64,000 nucleotides of DNA from Micromonospora matsumotoense (GCF_900091525.1 NZ_FMCU01000003.1:186001-250000); one strand, 5' to 3'; positions 47,250 to 55,835 are shown, numbered from the stretch's first letter. Notes: a model not told the origin generated them from the sequence alone. Numbers and translations are program-made.

Positions 47250-48374
47250 TCAGCGCATCGGTTCGCCCTGCGCGGTGGGCAACCCCAGCGCCTGGCGTAC
47301 GGCCAGCTCGGTGGCCGGGTCCGGGTGCTGCCCGGCCTGCGCCACGACCTGGAGCAGCTTGCCCCGGTCGGGCTCACCGTCGGCGTCCCGCCAGGCCGGT
47401 TCGTCCTGCTCCATCTCGGTGAGCAGCCGCTCCATCGCCGGTCGGACCGGCTCCGGCCAGGGTTCCCGGCGCAACCGGAACCACATGTCGGTGTGGGTGG
47501 CCTCGGCCCGCCGCACCGCGTCGCGCAGCCCCGCCGGGGTGCTGGTCGGCCCGCCGGCCACCAGGGCGGCCCGCGCCTCGGTCCAGTCCCGGCTGGCCAG
47601 CAGGTAGCCGAGCTGCGCCGGGCTGAGCACCGTGGTGTCCATCCGCAGCGGTCGGGACAGCGTGGTCGGGGCGGTCAGATAGCAGGTGATGGTGGGATCG
47701 GTGGACCAGTCGACCCGGGTCGGCAGGTACCAGCTCAACCGCACCTCGGCGGGCAGCCCCAGCGGGTCCACCACGTAGCTGCGCTGCCGCTGCCGGCAGA
47801 GCGTCCCCGCCCGCTGGGAGAGCACCGCCGCGCCGGGGTAACGCTCGTCGGCGGAACGTTCGTACGCGGGGAAGTCGTCGACGTACTCGGCATTGTGGGA
47901 CGCGTCACAGGCCACCCGGGTGACCTGTTCGGGGGCGGTACGGCTGGCGGTGGCGTCGGTGGGCACCCGGAAGCAGTCCCCCACCCGCAACCCGCGCAGC
48001 CCGGTGTCCGGGTCGGTGCCGGTCATCGTGAGCCCCCACACCGCCAGGCCGGCCAGCACCCACCCGCCGAGGAGCACCAGCCCGGCGGTCACCAGACCCT
48101 TGCCCCGCTCGCCGTTGCGCCTGATCCGGCGCAGCGCGAACACGGCGGTGACCGGCGCGAGCACCCCGCCGAGCAGGCCGAACACGAGGGTGACGACGGC
48201 CAGCCGGTTCAGTCGGCCCCGGACGGCCGGCCGCTGCGGCCACGGCTCCCAGTCGGGTACGGCGGTGCCGGCCGCTCGGCGGGACGGGGCCGCGTCCTCG
48301 CCACCGGTCGGTGCCGACGACGGCTCACGCCGGGCCTCATCGGTGGGTTGCGTCTCGGAATGTTCGCTGGTCAC
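47250..48374 (-). CDS. DUF4190/septum-formation-like membrane protein
   Basis: 374 aa. A charged Ser/Pro-rich N-terminus (about 75 residues) precedes two membrane helices (LAVVTLVFGLLGGVLAPVTA; VTAGLVLLGGWVLAGLAVWG) with the RRIRRNGERGKG turn typical of DUF4190. The extracytoplasmic part begins LRVGDCFRVP and has DASHNAEYVDDF and Cys pairs (CDASH, TLCRQRQ, TITCYL) as in septum-formation-family domains. The C-terminal part is helical. GTG 48374 with Shine-Dalgarno GGGAGGG. The function of this architecture is not established. Confidence 0.78.
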   Translation of the reverse strand: MTSEHSETQPTDEARREPSSAPTGGEDAAPSRRAAGTAVPDWEPWPQRPAVRGRLNRLAVVTLVFGLLGGVLAPVTAVFALRRIRRNGERGKGLVTAGLVLLGGWVLAGLAVWGLTMTGTDPDTGLRGLRVGDCFRVPTDATASRTAPEQVTRVACDASHNAEYVDDFPAYERSADERYPGAAVLSQRAGTLCRQRQRSYVVDPLGLPAEVRLSWYLPTRVDWSTDPTITCYLTAPTTLSRPLRMDTTVLSPAQLGYLLASRDWTEARAALVAGGPTSTPAGLRDAVRRAEATHTDMWFRLRREPWPEPVRPAMERLLTEMEQDEPAWRDADGEPDRGKLLQVVAQAGQHPDPATELAVRQALGLPTAQGEPMR

Positions 48375-48485
48375 GCCGCTTCCCTCCCCCGTCGCCCGCG
48401 TCTGGCCAGGCATGGGGAGACTAGTCGACCGGACCGACCGACGGGGAACCACCGACGCTGGCGGGCACCTCCTACCGTGGATTCC

Positions 48486-48848
48486 ATGGCAAATGCGACG
48501 TACGACCGCAAGGAGCAGTTCCAGCAGATCCAGAGTGGACTGCTCGACGGGGAACAGATCATCGCCGTCTACGACGCCGTCGGCACCGGCACCGGGTTCA
48601 TCGGCCTGACCGACCGGCGGGTGATCATCCAGGACCGGTCATTCGTGGGAAAGAAGTACGCGATCACCAGCATCCCGTACTCGAAGATCACCAGCGTGAG
48701 CGTGGTGAGCAACAAGTCGTGGGGCGGGGAGTTCTTCTCCACCGGCTCCATCGCGGTGCACGTCGGCACCCACACCTACGAGGTGGAGTTCCGGGGCGCG
48801 CAGAAGAGCCACCACGTGCACAACGTGATCCTGCACTACATCTCCTGA
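48486..48848 (+). CDS. PH domain-like protein (bacterial bPH/DUF304 type)
   Basis: 120-aa single-domain protein. LLDGEQIIAVYDAVGTGTGF, LTDRRVIIQDRSF, AITSIPYSKITSVSV and STGSIAVHVGTHTYEVEFRG give the seven-strand PH pattern with a final helix HHVHNVILHYIS. Cytoplasmic. ATG 48486 lies 7 nt after TACCGT and has no Shine-Dalgarno: a probable leaderless start. Role unknown. It is divergent from the DUF4190-like gene and convergent with the MerR gene. Confidence 0.82.
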   Translation: MANATYDRKEQFQQIQSGLLDGEQIIAVYDAVGTGTGFIGLTDRRVIIQDRSFVGKKYAITSIPYSKITSVSVVSNKSWGGEFFSTGSIAVHVGTHTYEVEFRGAQKSHHVHNVILHYIS

Positions 48849-48904
48849 GCCCCGCCCCGCCCGCCGACGTGCAGACCCGCAGCGGCGACCACCGCCGCCC
48901 GGCC

Positions 48905-49270
48905 TCACCGCAGGCGGGTGGGGGCACCGGTGGCGATGAGGGCGTCGAGGATGTCCCGGGCCGCGACGAGCCGTTGCATGGACGCGGTGATCCGCGCCCG
49001 CTCCTCGGCGAGGGCGTCGAGCAACTCGGGGCAGGTGGGGGCGAGCACCGTGGTGTCGTCCGGCACACAGGGCAGGATCTCGGCGATCACGGTCGTCCCG
49101 AGCCCGGCCGAGAGGAGCAACTGGATGCGCCGCACCGTGGTCAGCGCCTGCTCACCGTAGTCGCGGTAACCGCTCGGCCGCCGCTCGGGCCGCAACAGGC
49201 CCTGTTCCTCGTAGTAGCGCAGGGCCCGGGTGCTCACCCCGGCCCGCCGGGCCAGTTCACCGATCCGCAT
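48905..49270 (-). CDS. MerR-family transcriptional regulator
   Basis: 121-aa regulator. The N-terminal winged helix MRIGELARRAGVSTRALRYYEEQGLL with RPERRPSGYRDYGEQAL is a textbook MerR DNA-binding domain. It is followed by a dimerisation coiled coil (LLDALAEERARITASMQRL). One Cys in ILPCVPDD and one in APTCPELL are present but not arranged like a metal site. It is divergent from an oxidoreductase gene whose promoter has MerR-type architecture (49292-49323), so that gene is its likely target. Confidence 0.9.
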   Translation of the reverse strand: MRIGELARRAGVSTRALRYYEEQGLLRPERRPSGYRDYGEQALTTVRRIQLLLSAGLGTTVIAEILPCVPDDTTVLAPTCPELLDALAEERARITASMQRLVAARDILDALIATGAPTRLR

Positions 49271-49291
49271 GCGGTACAGGAGAACGCGGAC

Positions 49292-49323
49292 TTGACCTTC
49301 ACGTCAACGTGAACGTCTACCGT
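49292..49323 (+). promoter_or_regulatory. MerR-type promoter with over-long spacer and dyad
   Basis: -35 TTGACC (49292-49297), a 20-bp spacer that contains the perfect dyad TTCACGT-CA-ACGTGAA (49298-49313), and -10 TACCGT (49318-49323). The ATG of the oxidoreductase follows 7 nt later. A dyad inside a spacer about 2-3 bp too long is the hallmark of promoters that MerR-family proteins activate by DNA distortion. Confidence 0.75.
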
Positions 49324-49330
49324 CGCCGGC

Positions 49331-50254
49331 ATGAGCGACCGACAACTCACGCACCACGACCCGGTGGCGGTACTCGGCCTGGGGCCGATGGGGCAGGCCC
49401 TCGCCACCGCCCTGATCTCCGCCGGGATTCCGACCACCGTCTGGAACCGTACGCCGGAACGGGCCGGACCCCTCGTCGCCCGGGGCGTGACGGCCGCGCC
49501 CACCGTCACCGCGGCGGTCCGGGCCGCCACCGTCGTGGTCACCTGCCTGAGAAACCCGGCGGCGGTCGACTCCGTGCTGGCCGCGCACGACGACTGGGCC
49601 GGTCACACCGTCGTCGACGTCACCACCGGTCGACCGGACGAGGCGCGGAAGCTCGCGGACTGGGCCGACGGCAACGGCGTCGACCTGGTGAAGGGCGCCA
49701 TCCTGACCCCGACGCCGACGATCGGCACACCGGCCGCCGTGACGCTCTGGTGCGGCAGTCAGTCCGCCGTCGAGGCCGTCCTGCCCACCCTGGGGGCCTT
49801 CGGCGGCACGCCCGCCTACCTCGGCTCGGAGCCGGGTGCGACGGCGGCGTACGAAATGGCGCTGTTCGATCTGTTCGGCACCTCGGTCACCGGCCTGCTC
49901 CACTCCTTCGCGCTGGCCTCGGCCGAGGGCATCGACCCCCGGTCGTTCGCCCGGTACGCCGCCGGAATCGCCCCGACGCTCGCGGCGTTGGTGGCCCGCT
50001 TCGCCGACGAGATCGCCGAGGACCGGTTCCCCGGCGACCACTCCACCGTCGCCTCGGTCGGCTCGAGCATCAGCCACGTCATCGAGGCCACCGACGCGCA
50101 CGGGATCGACTCCGGGATGCTGCGCGCCGCCCGATCCGTCATCGAGCGGACCGTCGCCGCCGGCCACGGCGAGGACGGCCTGGCCCGGCTGGCCCAGTTC
50201 CTCACCCCACCCCGCTCCGCCTGGCCCCCCGGATCGGGGCGACCCCTGGAATAG
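49331..50254 (+). CDS. NAD(P)-dependent oxidoreductase, imine-reductase/beta-hydroxyacid-dehydrogenase family
   Basis: 307-aa 6PGDH-superfamily enzyme. The Rossmann motif AVLGLGPMGQALATALISAG is at about 13-32, NRTPERAGPLVARG is the NADPH-preferring loop, and TTGRPDEARKLADWA and GAILTPTPTIGTP are imine-reductase-like. The C-terminal helical domain (FDLFGTSVTGLLHSFALA, and so on) mediates dimerisation. It probably reduces an imine or keto compound; substrate unknown. It is leaderless by position and controlled from the MerR-type promoter. It ends 26 bp before a GNAT gene. Confidence 0.85.
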   Translation: MSDRQLTHHDPVAVLGLGPMGQALATALISAGIPTTVWNRTPERAGPLVARGVTAAPTVTAAVRAATVVVTCLRNPAAVDSVLAAHDDWAGHTVVDVTTGRPDEARKLADWADGNGVDLVKGAILTPTPTIGTPAAVTLWCGSQSAVEAVLPTLGAFGGTPAYLGSEPGATAAYEMALFDLFGTSVTGLLHSFALASAEGIDPRSFARYAAGIAPTLAALVARFADEIAEDRFPGDHSTVASVGSSISHVIEATDAHGIDSGMLRAARSVIERTVAAGHGEDGLARLAQFLTPPRSAWPPGSGRPLE

Positions 50255-50280
50255 TCGTGCCATGCGGACGACTCTCCACC

Positions 50281-50826
50281 ATGGTCGACGGGGGCAGGTG
50301 CGGCGTGTTCCTGCGTGACGTGCTGGCCACCGACGTCGAGGCGTACCTGCGGATGCGCTGCGACCCGGTGATGATGGCCGAGTTGGGCGGACCGCTGCCG
50401 GCCGCCCACGTGACGCGACAGGTCCGTCGGGACGCCCAACTGGCCGCCGACGGCACCGCGCTGATCAAGATGATCGTGGTGGACGACGCCGTCGCCGGGA
50501 CCGTCACCCTCTGGCGGCCCGCACCGGACGACGGGACGGCCGCCGAGATCGGGTGGATGGTGCTGCCCGAGTTCCAGGGCCGGGGCCTGGCCAAGCAGGG
50601 CGTCCGGACACTGCTCGACCAGGCCCGCGCCGCGGGACGGGGGGACACCGTGCACGCGTTCCCGGCGGTCACCAACGGCCCGTCCAACGGGATCTGCCGG
50701 GCGCTCGGGTTCACCCTGCGCGGCGAGGAGGACGTCGAGTTCAACGACCAGGTCATCCGCACCCGACACTGGACGCTGGAGCTGGCCCGCCCACCCGAGC
50801 GGCCGGAAACCGGGTTGCCCCGCTGA
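50281..50826 (+). CDS. GNAT family N-acetyltransferase
   Basis: 181-aa acetyltransferase of the RimJ/RimL-like group. VFLRDVLATDVEAYLRMRCD, AGTVTLWRP, GWMVLPEFQGRGLAKQGVRTLLDQA (acetyl-CoA loop QGRGLA) and FPAVTNGPSNGICRALGFTL. Start ambiguous: ATG 50281 used; GTG 50309 would trim nine residues. It is probably co-transcribed with the upstream reductase. The acceptor is unknown. Confidence 0.85.
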   Translation: MVDGGRCGVFLRDVLATDVEAYLRMRCDPVMMAELGGPLPAAHVTRQVRRDAQLAADGTALIKMIVVDDAVAGTVTLWRPAPDDGTAAEIGWMVLPEFQGRGLAKQGVRTLLDQARAAGRGDTVHAFPAVTNGPSNGICRALGFTLRGEEDVEFNDQVIRTRHWTLELARPPERPETGLPR

Positions 50827-50846
50827 CGGGCCCGCTGCTTGGCCGG

Positions 50847-51233
50847 GTGCACGCGGAGCGGCAGCAGGACTGCTTCCGCAACGTGGCCCGGGTGCTGGCC
50901 CCCGGTGGCGAGTTCGTCATCGAGGCGTTCGTGCCCGACCCGGCCGACTTCGACCGGGACGAGCAGGTACACATGCGATCGGTGACCGAGGACTCGGCCA
51001 CCATCCGGCTGCACCAGTACGACCGGGCCGCGCAGACCTTCGTCCGGCAGACGATCACCTTCGACCGCGACGGGGTGCACCTGGCGCCCTTCGCGATGCG
51101 CTACTGCTGGCCGGACCAGATCGACGAGTTGGCCGGGCGGGCCGGGCTACGGCTCGTCGCGCGGTACGCCGACTGGCACCGGCAACCCTTCGACGACGGC
51201 AGCCGATCGCACATCTCGGTCTACCGTCGCTGA
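50847..51233 (+). pseudogene. 5'-truncated class I SAM-dependent methyltransferase remnant (second case)
   Basis: Starting 20 bp after the GNAT stop, the sequence reads ERQQDCFRNVARVLAPGGEF, VIEAFVPDPADFDRDEQV, TIRLHQYDRAAQTFVRQTIT, FAMRYCWPDQIDELAGRAGL and YADWHRQPFDDGSRSHISVY. This is the C-terminal half of a roughly 240-aa methyltransferase. The SAM-binding half is missing, and codons upstream of about 50850 belong to another frame of the GNAT gene. GTG 50847 could start 128 aa, but there is no Shine-Dalgarno. Probably a fusion point left by deletion. Confidence 0.75.
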
Positions 51234-51240
51234 CCCGGTG

Positions 51241-51282
51241 GCCCGGCCGGGGTCGGGGCGAGCGTCCCGACCCTGGCCGGGC
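51241..51282. terminator. hairpin between methyltransferase remnant and GNAT gene
   Basis: GCCCGGCCGGGGTCGGG (51241-51257) pairs with CCCGACCCTGGCCGGGC (51266-51282) over 17 bp with one mismatch and an 8-nt loop, between convergent stops at 51233 and 51336. Confidence 0.8.
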
Positions 51283-51335
51283 CGGCACGCCGTCGCCCGT
51301 TCCCGGGGCGCTCGTTCAGGCCCGCCATTCGCACG

Positions 51336-51806
51336 TCACAACCGCTTGGCCATCCGGATGGCGGTGACCTCGAAACCCATCTGCTCGTAGAGCGCCCGCG
51401 CGCCGGAGTTGAACCCGAAGACGCTCAGCCCGATGGCGACCACGCCCCACTCCCGGCAGAGCCGCTCGGCGGCCTCGATGATCGCCCGGCCGTAGCCCTG
51501 GCGGCGCAACTCCTCGCGTACCTCGAAGTCGTAGCCGAAGGCGTGCAGGCCGTCGGACTTCTGCTCCAGGTGCAGCCAGAGCATGCCGACCTCGTCGGCG
51601 TCGTCGTACGCCGTCCAGAGCCGGTGTCCCTCGGTGGCCAGGCCGTCGGGCAGCAACTCCTGGTACTGCTGGCGGGCCTTCTCCTGAGCGTCCGGCAGCG
51701 GCATCGCCCCGGAGGCGGCGATGTTCTGCGCGTAGTCCTCCTCGGCGCGTTCCCGGTAGCGCAGGTACTGCTCGTCGGTCATCGGTTCGAGCCTCAAGGT
51801 CGCCAC
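51336..51806 (-). CDS. GNAT family N-acetyltransferase
   Basis: 156-aa single GNAT domain. LRLEPMTDEQYLRYRERAEEDYA at the start, GMLWLHLEQ, then YDFEVREELRRQGYGRAIIEAAE (acetyl-CoA loop RRQGYGRA) and IGLSVFGFNSGARALYEQMGFEV. The start is GTG 51806 because TACCGT lies 6 nt upstream, suggesting a leaderless message; the frame is open for 15 more codons. Substrate unknown. Confidence 0.86.
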   Translation of the reverse strand: MATLRLEPMTDEQYLRYRERAEEDYAQNIAASGAMPLPDAQEKARQQYQELLPDGLATEGHRLWTAYDDADEVGMLWLHLEQKSDGLHAFGYDFEVREELRRQGYGRAIIEAAERLCREWGVVAIGLSVFGFNSGARALYEQMGFEVTAIRMAKRL

Positions 51807-51975
51807 GCCGCCACGGTAGGCCAGCACCGTCCCGGCCCGCTGCCCCGCCACCCGTGGCCGGGAAGCGCGCAGGTCACCCGGCCCGCCCGCTGCTGGACGC
51901 CCCTCCCCCGAGGCGGCGCACCCGAGACGAGGGCAACGACTGGTGCCCGAGAAGGACCGCTGTCAGGCTGGGTCC

Positions 51976-52587
51976 GTGCGGTACGACCCCCACCGGCACA
52001 TCTGGGCGGCGCTCTCCGTCGCCGAGGTGCGCTCGCTGTTCACCGGCGGCCCGGCGCGCTGGTGGCTCTCCGGCGGGTGGGCCATCGACCACTGGCTCGG
52101 CAGGCCGAGCCGGGCGCACGGCGACATCGACGTCAGCACCCTCCGGCCGGCGTTGTCCGGCCTCCTCGACGACCTGCCGGCACAGCTGCGGCCGTACGCG
52201 GCCATCAGCGGGCACCTGCTCCCCCTGGCAGGGCAGCTCGGCGACCACCGGCTGCACAACATCTGGGTACACGACCCGGATCGGGAGCGCTTCGTCCTCC
52301 AGATCAATCTGGAGGACGGCGACGGGGCAGGCTGGCGCTACCGCCGCGATCCACGAATCACGCTCCCGTGGGGTTCGGCGGTCACGCCCATCGACTCCGT
52401 GCCGACCGGGACGCCGGTCACCCAACTACTGTGGAAGTCGCGAGACCCGCGCCCTCGGGACGAACACGACCTGGACATCGCCCATGGTCTGCTGAGTCCC
52501 GAGCAACGCCGGTGGCTGGGCGAGGCCGTCCGCCGTGCACACCCGCGCTCACCGTGGGCCGACGACCCTCGACTGGCACCGCACTGA
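51976..52587 (+). CDS. nucleotidyltransferase-fold protein, aminoglycoside adenylyltransferase-like
   Basis: 203-aa protein with WWLSGGWAIDHWLGRPSRAHGDIDV, in which GG and the DxD pair (HGDIDV) match the polymerase-beta-type nucleotidyltransferase core of the ANT(2'')-like/DUF2112-type group. The GDHRLHNIWVHDP strand and ITLPWGSAVTPIDSVPTG loop follow. Resistance cannot be inferred, since many such proteins have other or unknown substrates. GTG 51976 used; GTG 51943 (MPEKDRCQ) is an alternative. No Shine-Dalgarno. Confidence 0.75.
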   Translation: MRYDPHRHIWAALSVAEVRSLFTGGPARWWLSGGWAIDHWLGRPSRAHGDIDVSTLRPALSGLLDDLPAQLRPYAAISGHLLPLAGQLGDHRLHNIWVHDPDRERFVLQINLEDGDGAGWRYRRDPRITLPWGSAVTPIDSVPTGTPVTQLLWKSRDPRPRDEHDLDIAHGLLSPEQRRWLGEAVRRAHPRSPWADDPRLAPH

Positions 52588-52701
52588 CCCTCTCCAGAGC
52601 CGGAACCGGCGAGATGGTGAAGCCCGACCCGTCGGTATGCGACAGCCGAACGCCCGCGCGCAGCAGGCCAGGCGGTCATTACCGAATGCTACGGTGACGG
52701 C

Positions 52702-53283
52702 ATGACTGCGGTGCCCGAGTGGATGCGGCCGCCCCGCCCCGAGGGGTGGTACGCCGACGACCTCGACCACCTTTCCGAAGCGCCGCGTCACACCGAGCTG
52801 ATCGATGGAGCACTCGTCTTCATGATGTCCCCCCAGCGGGTCTGGCACGCCAGGATGATCACCGCGCTGGTGAACTCCCTGAGCGGCCAGGCACCGGCAG
52901 GCATCGAGGTGGACCGGGAAATCACGATCCGACTCGACAGGTGGAATCGTCCCGAGCCCGATCTCCTGGCCACGACGGCACCTTACGATCCGTCCCGTAC
53001 CTGCTACACGCCGGAAGAGACCCTTCTGGTCGTGGAGGTGGTCTCGCCGGAGTCGGCGCACCGGGACCGCAACGTCAAGCTGCGCAAGTACGCGGAAGCC
53101 GGCATCCCGAGCTACTGGCGTATCGAGGACGAGGACGGATCACCTGTGGTCCACGCCTACGAACTCGACGAGCCCACCCGGTCGTACGCGCCGACCGGAA
53201 TCCATCGACACGAGTTGCTCACCACGACGCCGTTCGCGATCAGGATCGATCTGGATGGGCTGGTGCCCGGCCGCAACAGCTAG
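52702..53283 (+). CDS. Uma2-family (DUF820) PD-(D/E)XK nuclease-fold protein, copy 2
   Basis: 193-aa Uma2 protein. HTELIDGALVFMMSPQ, NRPEPDLLATTAPYD (Asp), LLVVEVVSPESAHRDRNVKLRKYAEAGIPSYWRIEDED (Glu...Lys portion: VVEVVSPESAHRDRNVK). The catalytic pattern is intact. ATG 52702 lies 6 nt after TACGGT without Shine-Dalgarno. It is only moderately similar to copy 1 at 38359, so independently acquired or anciently split paralogues. Confidence 0.88.
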   Translation: MTAVPEWMRPPRPEGWYADDLDHLSEAPRHTELIDGALVFMMSPQRVWHARMITALVNSLSGQAPAGIEVDREITIRLDRWNRPEPDLLATTAPYDPSRTCYTPEETLLVVEVVSPESAHRDRNVKLRKYAEAGIPSYWRIEDEDGSPVVHAYELDEPTRSYAPTGIHRHELLTTTPFAIRIDLDGLVPGRNS

Positions 53284-53328
53284 ACCGGGCAGGGCACCCG
53301 GCCGATGTCCGCCAGAGGCCGTCCGTCG

Positions 53329-54414
53329 CTACACGTTGAAGCGGAACTCGACCACGTCGCCGTCCTGCATGACGTACTCCTTGCCCTCGATCCGGACCTT
53401 GCCGGCGGCCTTCGCCGCCGCCATCGATCCGGCCGTGACCAGGTCGCCGTAGGAGACCACCTCGGCCTTGATGAAGCCGCGCTGGAAGTCGCTGTGGATC
53501 ACCCCGGCGGCCTCCGGGGCGGTCGCGCCGACCGGCACGGTCCAGGCCCGCGCCTCCTTCGGACCCGCCGTGAGGTACGTCTGGAGCCCGAGCGTGCGGA
53601 AGCCGACCCGGACGAGCTGGTTCAGGCCCGGCTCGTGCTGCCCGATGGACTCCAGCAGCTCGCGGGCCTCGTCCTCGGGCAGGTCCACCAGCTCGGATTC
53701 GATCTTGGCGTCCATGAAGACCGCCTCGGCGGGGGCCACCAGCGCGCGCAGCTCGTCGAGGAAACCGGCGTTGGCCAGCTCGGCCTCGTCGACGTTGAAG
53801 ACGTAGAGGAACGGCTTGGTGGTGAGCAGGTGCAGCTCCCGCAGGTGCTCCAGCTCGATCTTGGCGGCGGCGGCCCCGGCGTACAGGGTGGTGCCACCGT
53901 CGAGCACCTCGACGGCCTGCTTCGCAGCGGTGACGGCGGCGGCCCGGTCCTTACGGAGCTTGGCCTCCTTCTCCAGCCGGGGCAGCGCCTTCTCCAGGGT
54001 CTGCAGGTCGGCCAGGATCAACTCGGTGTTGATCGTCTCGATGTCGTCGGCCGGCGAGACCTTGCCGTCGACGTGCACCACGTTCGGGTCGGAGAAGGCC
54101 CGCACCACCTGGCAGATCGCCGAGGCGTCCCGGATGTTCGCCAGGAACGCGTTGCCCCGGCCCTGCCCCTTCGACGCGCCCCGGACCAGGCCGGCGATGT
54201 CGACGAACGACACCGGCGCGGGCAGCACCTTCTGCGACGAGAAGATCTCCGCGAGCTTGCCGAGCCGTTCGTCCGGCAGCCCCACCACCCCGACGTTGGG
54301 CTCGATGGTGGCGAACGGGTAGTTCGCCGCGAGCACGTCGTTCTTGGTCAGCGCGTTGAACAGGGTGCTCTTGCCGACGTTGGGCAGGCCGACGATGCCG
54401 ATGGTGAGACTCAC
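53329..54414 (-). CDS. ychF: redox-regulated ATPase YchF (Obg-family)
   Basis: 361-aa universally conserved P-loop NTPase, ribosome-associated, preferring ATP. G1 GLPNVGKST (about 8-16), G2/G3 region NYPFATIEPNVGVV and VDIAGLVRGASKGQGRGNAFL, altered G4 FNVDEAEL (NVDE instead of NKxD, which explains ATP use), coiled-coil insertion, and C-terminal TGS domain LQTYLTAGPKEARAWTV to YVMQDGDVVEFRFNV. GTG 54414 is 8 nt from TAAGCT, possibly leaderless. Confidence 0.97.
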   Translation of the reverse strand: MSLTIGIVGLPNVGKSTLFNALTKNDVLAANYPFATIEPNVGVVGLPDERLGKLAEIFSSQKVLPAPVSFVDIAGLVRGASKGQGRGNAFLANIRDASAICQVVRAFSDPNVVHVDGKVSPADDIETINTELILADLQTLEKALPRLEKEAKLRKDRAAAVTAAKQAVEVLDGGTTLYAGAAAAKIELEHLRELHLLTTKPFLYVFNVDEAELANAGFLDELRALVAPAEAVFMDAKIESELVDLPEDEARELLESIGQHEPGLNQLVRVGFRTLGLQTYLTAGPKEARAWTVPVGATAPEAAGVIHSDFQRGFIKAEVVSYGDLVTAGSMAAAKAAGKVRIEGKEYVMQDGDVVEFRFNV

Positions 54415-54473
54415 GACGGGCCAGCTTACGCCGTCACACCCGCACCCCGGACAGGCAGCCCCGGCAGAGATCG

Positions 54474-55208
54474 TCAGGCGGTGAGCAGCCGGGGCTCGAT
54501 CCGGGTCTCCCGGACCCCACCCGCACCGTCCGGCACCACCTCGTACCCGGCCACCCCGGGCCGGTCGGCGACCACCTCGGCCAGCCGGGTGCCCCGGTAG
54601 ACCAGCCCCACCCCGTCGTCGGTGCAGTGGCTGGCCGGCAGGGTGCCGTCGGCGACCAGCCGGTGCAGCAGCGGCCGGCGCTCGGCCTCGCTGTCGTAGT
54701 GCACCCCGTTGCCGTACGGCAGCCAGCCCAGACCGTCGGTGTAGGCGCGCAACTTCCGGCCGAAGCTGTCGGTGGTGCCGCCGACGTGCCAGCAGATCGA
54801 GCCGGCGGAGACCCCGCCGAGCACCACCCCGGCCTCCCAGCACTCGCGCAGGATCTCCGGCAGGCCGTGCACCCGCCACACCGCGCAGAGGTTGGCCACG
54901 CTGCCGCCACCGACCCAGATGATGTCCTGACCGAGCAGGTGGGCCCGGACGTCCTCGACGTTGGGCATCGGGAACAACGCCAGGTGCGAGGGGCGGTAGC
55001 GGGTACCGGCGAACGCGCCGTGGAAGACCGTCAGCGAGGTGGGCTGGTCGCCGACGGCCTGGTTGAGGTAGCAGATCCTCGGCTCGTCGGCCTGCGCCAA
55101 CCCGGCCATCAGGTCGAAGACCGGCCCGGGGTCGGCGTCCCAGGGCCCCCGGCCACGGCTGGTGAAACCCATGCTGGTGGCGACGATCGTCGGTTCGCTG
55201 GCGGGCAT
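54474..55208 (-). CDS. peptidase S51-family (dipeptidase E-like) protein
   Basis: 244-aa. IVATSMGFTSRGRG at the start, IIWVGGGSVANLCAVWRVHG, and the nucleophile elbow VVLGGVSAGSICWH (Ser in GVSAGS) are typical of S51 peptidases, which remove N-terminal Asp dipeptides (PepE) or process cyanophycin dipeptides. The downstream His (SHCTDDGVGLVYRG) is in the expected place. ATG 55208 with AGAGGA, 5 nt spacing. Substrate specificity not assigned. Confidence 0.85.
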   Translation of the reverse strand: MPASEPTIVATSMGFTSRGRGPWDADPGPVFDLMAGLAQADEPRICYLNQAVGDQPTSLTVFHGAFAGTRYRPSHLALFPMPNVEDVRAHLLGQDIIWVGGGSVANLCAVWRVHGLPEILRECWEAGVVLGGVSAGSICWHVGGTTDSFGRKLRAYTDGLGWLPYGNGVHYDSEAERRPLLHRLVADGTLPASHCTDDGVGLVYRGTRLAEVVADRPGVAGYEVVPDGAGGVRETRIEPRLLTA

Positions 55209-55373
55209 GCTGGTCCTCTCGTCGGCTGGCTCCGCCCCCATCCTGCGCCACCGTCACACCCCGACCGCCGTCACACCCCGGCTGTGTCCCGCCCGACCGG
55301 AACCGCGCCCCGGTCACTGTCGTCCCGGTCACTGTCGCCCCGACCGCCGGCCCGCCCCGACCGCCGGGCGGGG

Positions 55374-55835
55374 TCACCCGGCCAGCCGCCAGCCCGCCCC
55401 GCCGTCGGTCACCCCGGGCAGCTCACCGGCCGCCGCGAGCGGCAGGGTGAACCGGTCCCGCGCGGTCGGGCCGGCCCGCTCGGACTCGCCGAGCATCCAG
55501 CGGACCTCGTCGACCGTCCAGCCCAGCCCCCGCCGGCCGGCGATCTCCCGAACCAGCCGCCGACCGACCCGGGTGTCGTCGTCGTAGAACCGCATGCACC
55601 AGTGGTGCGCCCACATGCCCAGCGCCCGCAGGCCGGCCGCGTCGAGGGACCCGGCCAGCCGACCACAGGCGGTGTCGGCGAACGGCCGCGCCGGGTCGTC
55701 GGCCCGGTCCCGCTCGATCGCGCCGAAGGCGGCCGGCGCGACCACCCGCATCCGGTCGTAGAGGCCCTGCGCCACAGCATCGTCCAGCCGCGTCCGCCCT
55801 GACCGAGGGTCCCCACGCCCGGTCACGCTCGCCAT
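55374..55835 (-). CDS. hypothetical protein, 153 aa
   Basis: Not recognised. Mixed alpha-helical sequence: LDDAVAQGLYDRMRVVAPAAFGAIERDRADDP, LDAAGLRALGMWAHHWCMRFYDDDTRVGRR, GLGWTVDEVRWMLGESERAGPT (each visible as shorter motifs AHHWCMRFYDDDT and WTVDEVRWMLGE). No signal peptide or membrane segment. ATG 55835 with a GAAGGG Shine-Dalgarno. TAGCGT at 55865-55870 could be its -10; directly repeated GTCGGTAG motifs lie around it. It is divergent from the sigma-factor gene. Confidence 0.7.
   Translation of the reverse strand: MASVTGRGDPRSGRTRLDDAVAQGLYDRMRVVAPAAFGAIERDRADDPARPFADTACGRLAGSLDAAGLRALGMWAHHWCMRFYDDDTRVGRRLVREIAGRRGLGWTVDEVRWMLGESERAGPTARDRFTLPLAAAGELPGVTDGGAGWRLAG

Noticed and set aside
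51976..52587. Aminoglycoside resistance gene
   Set aside because: Only the nucleotidyltransferase core is recognisable; no substrate-specific residues can be confirmed, so resistance is not claimed.
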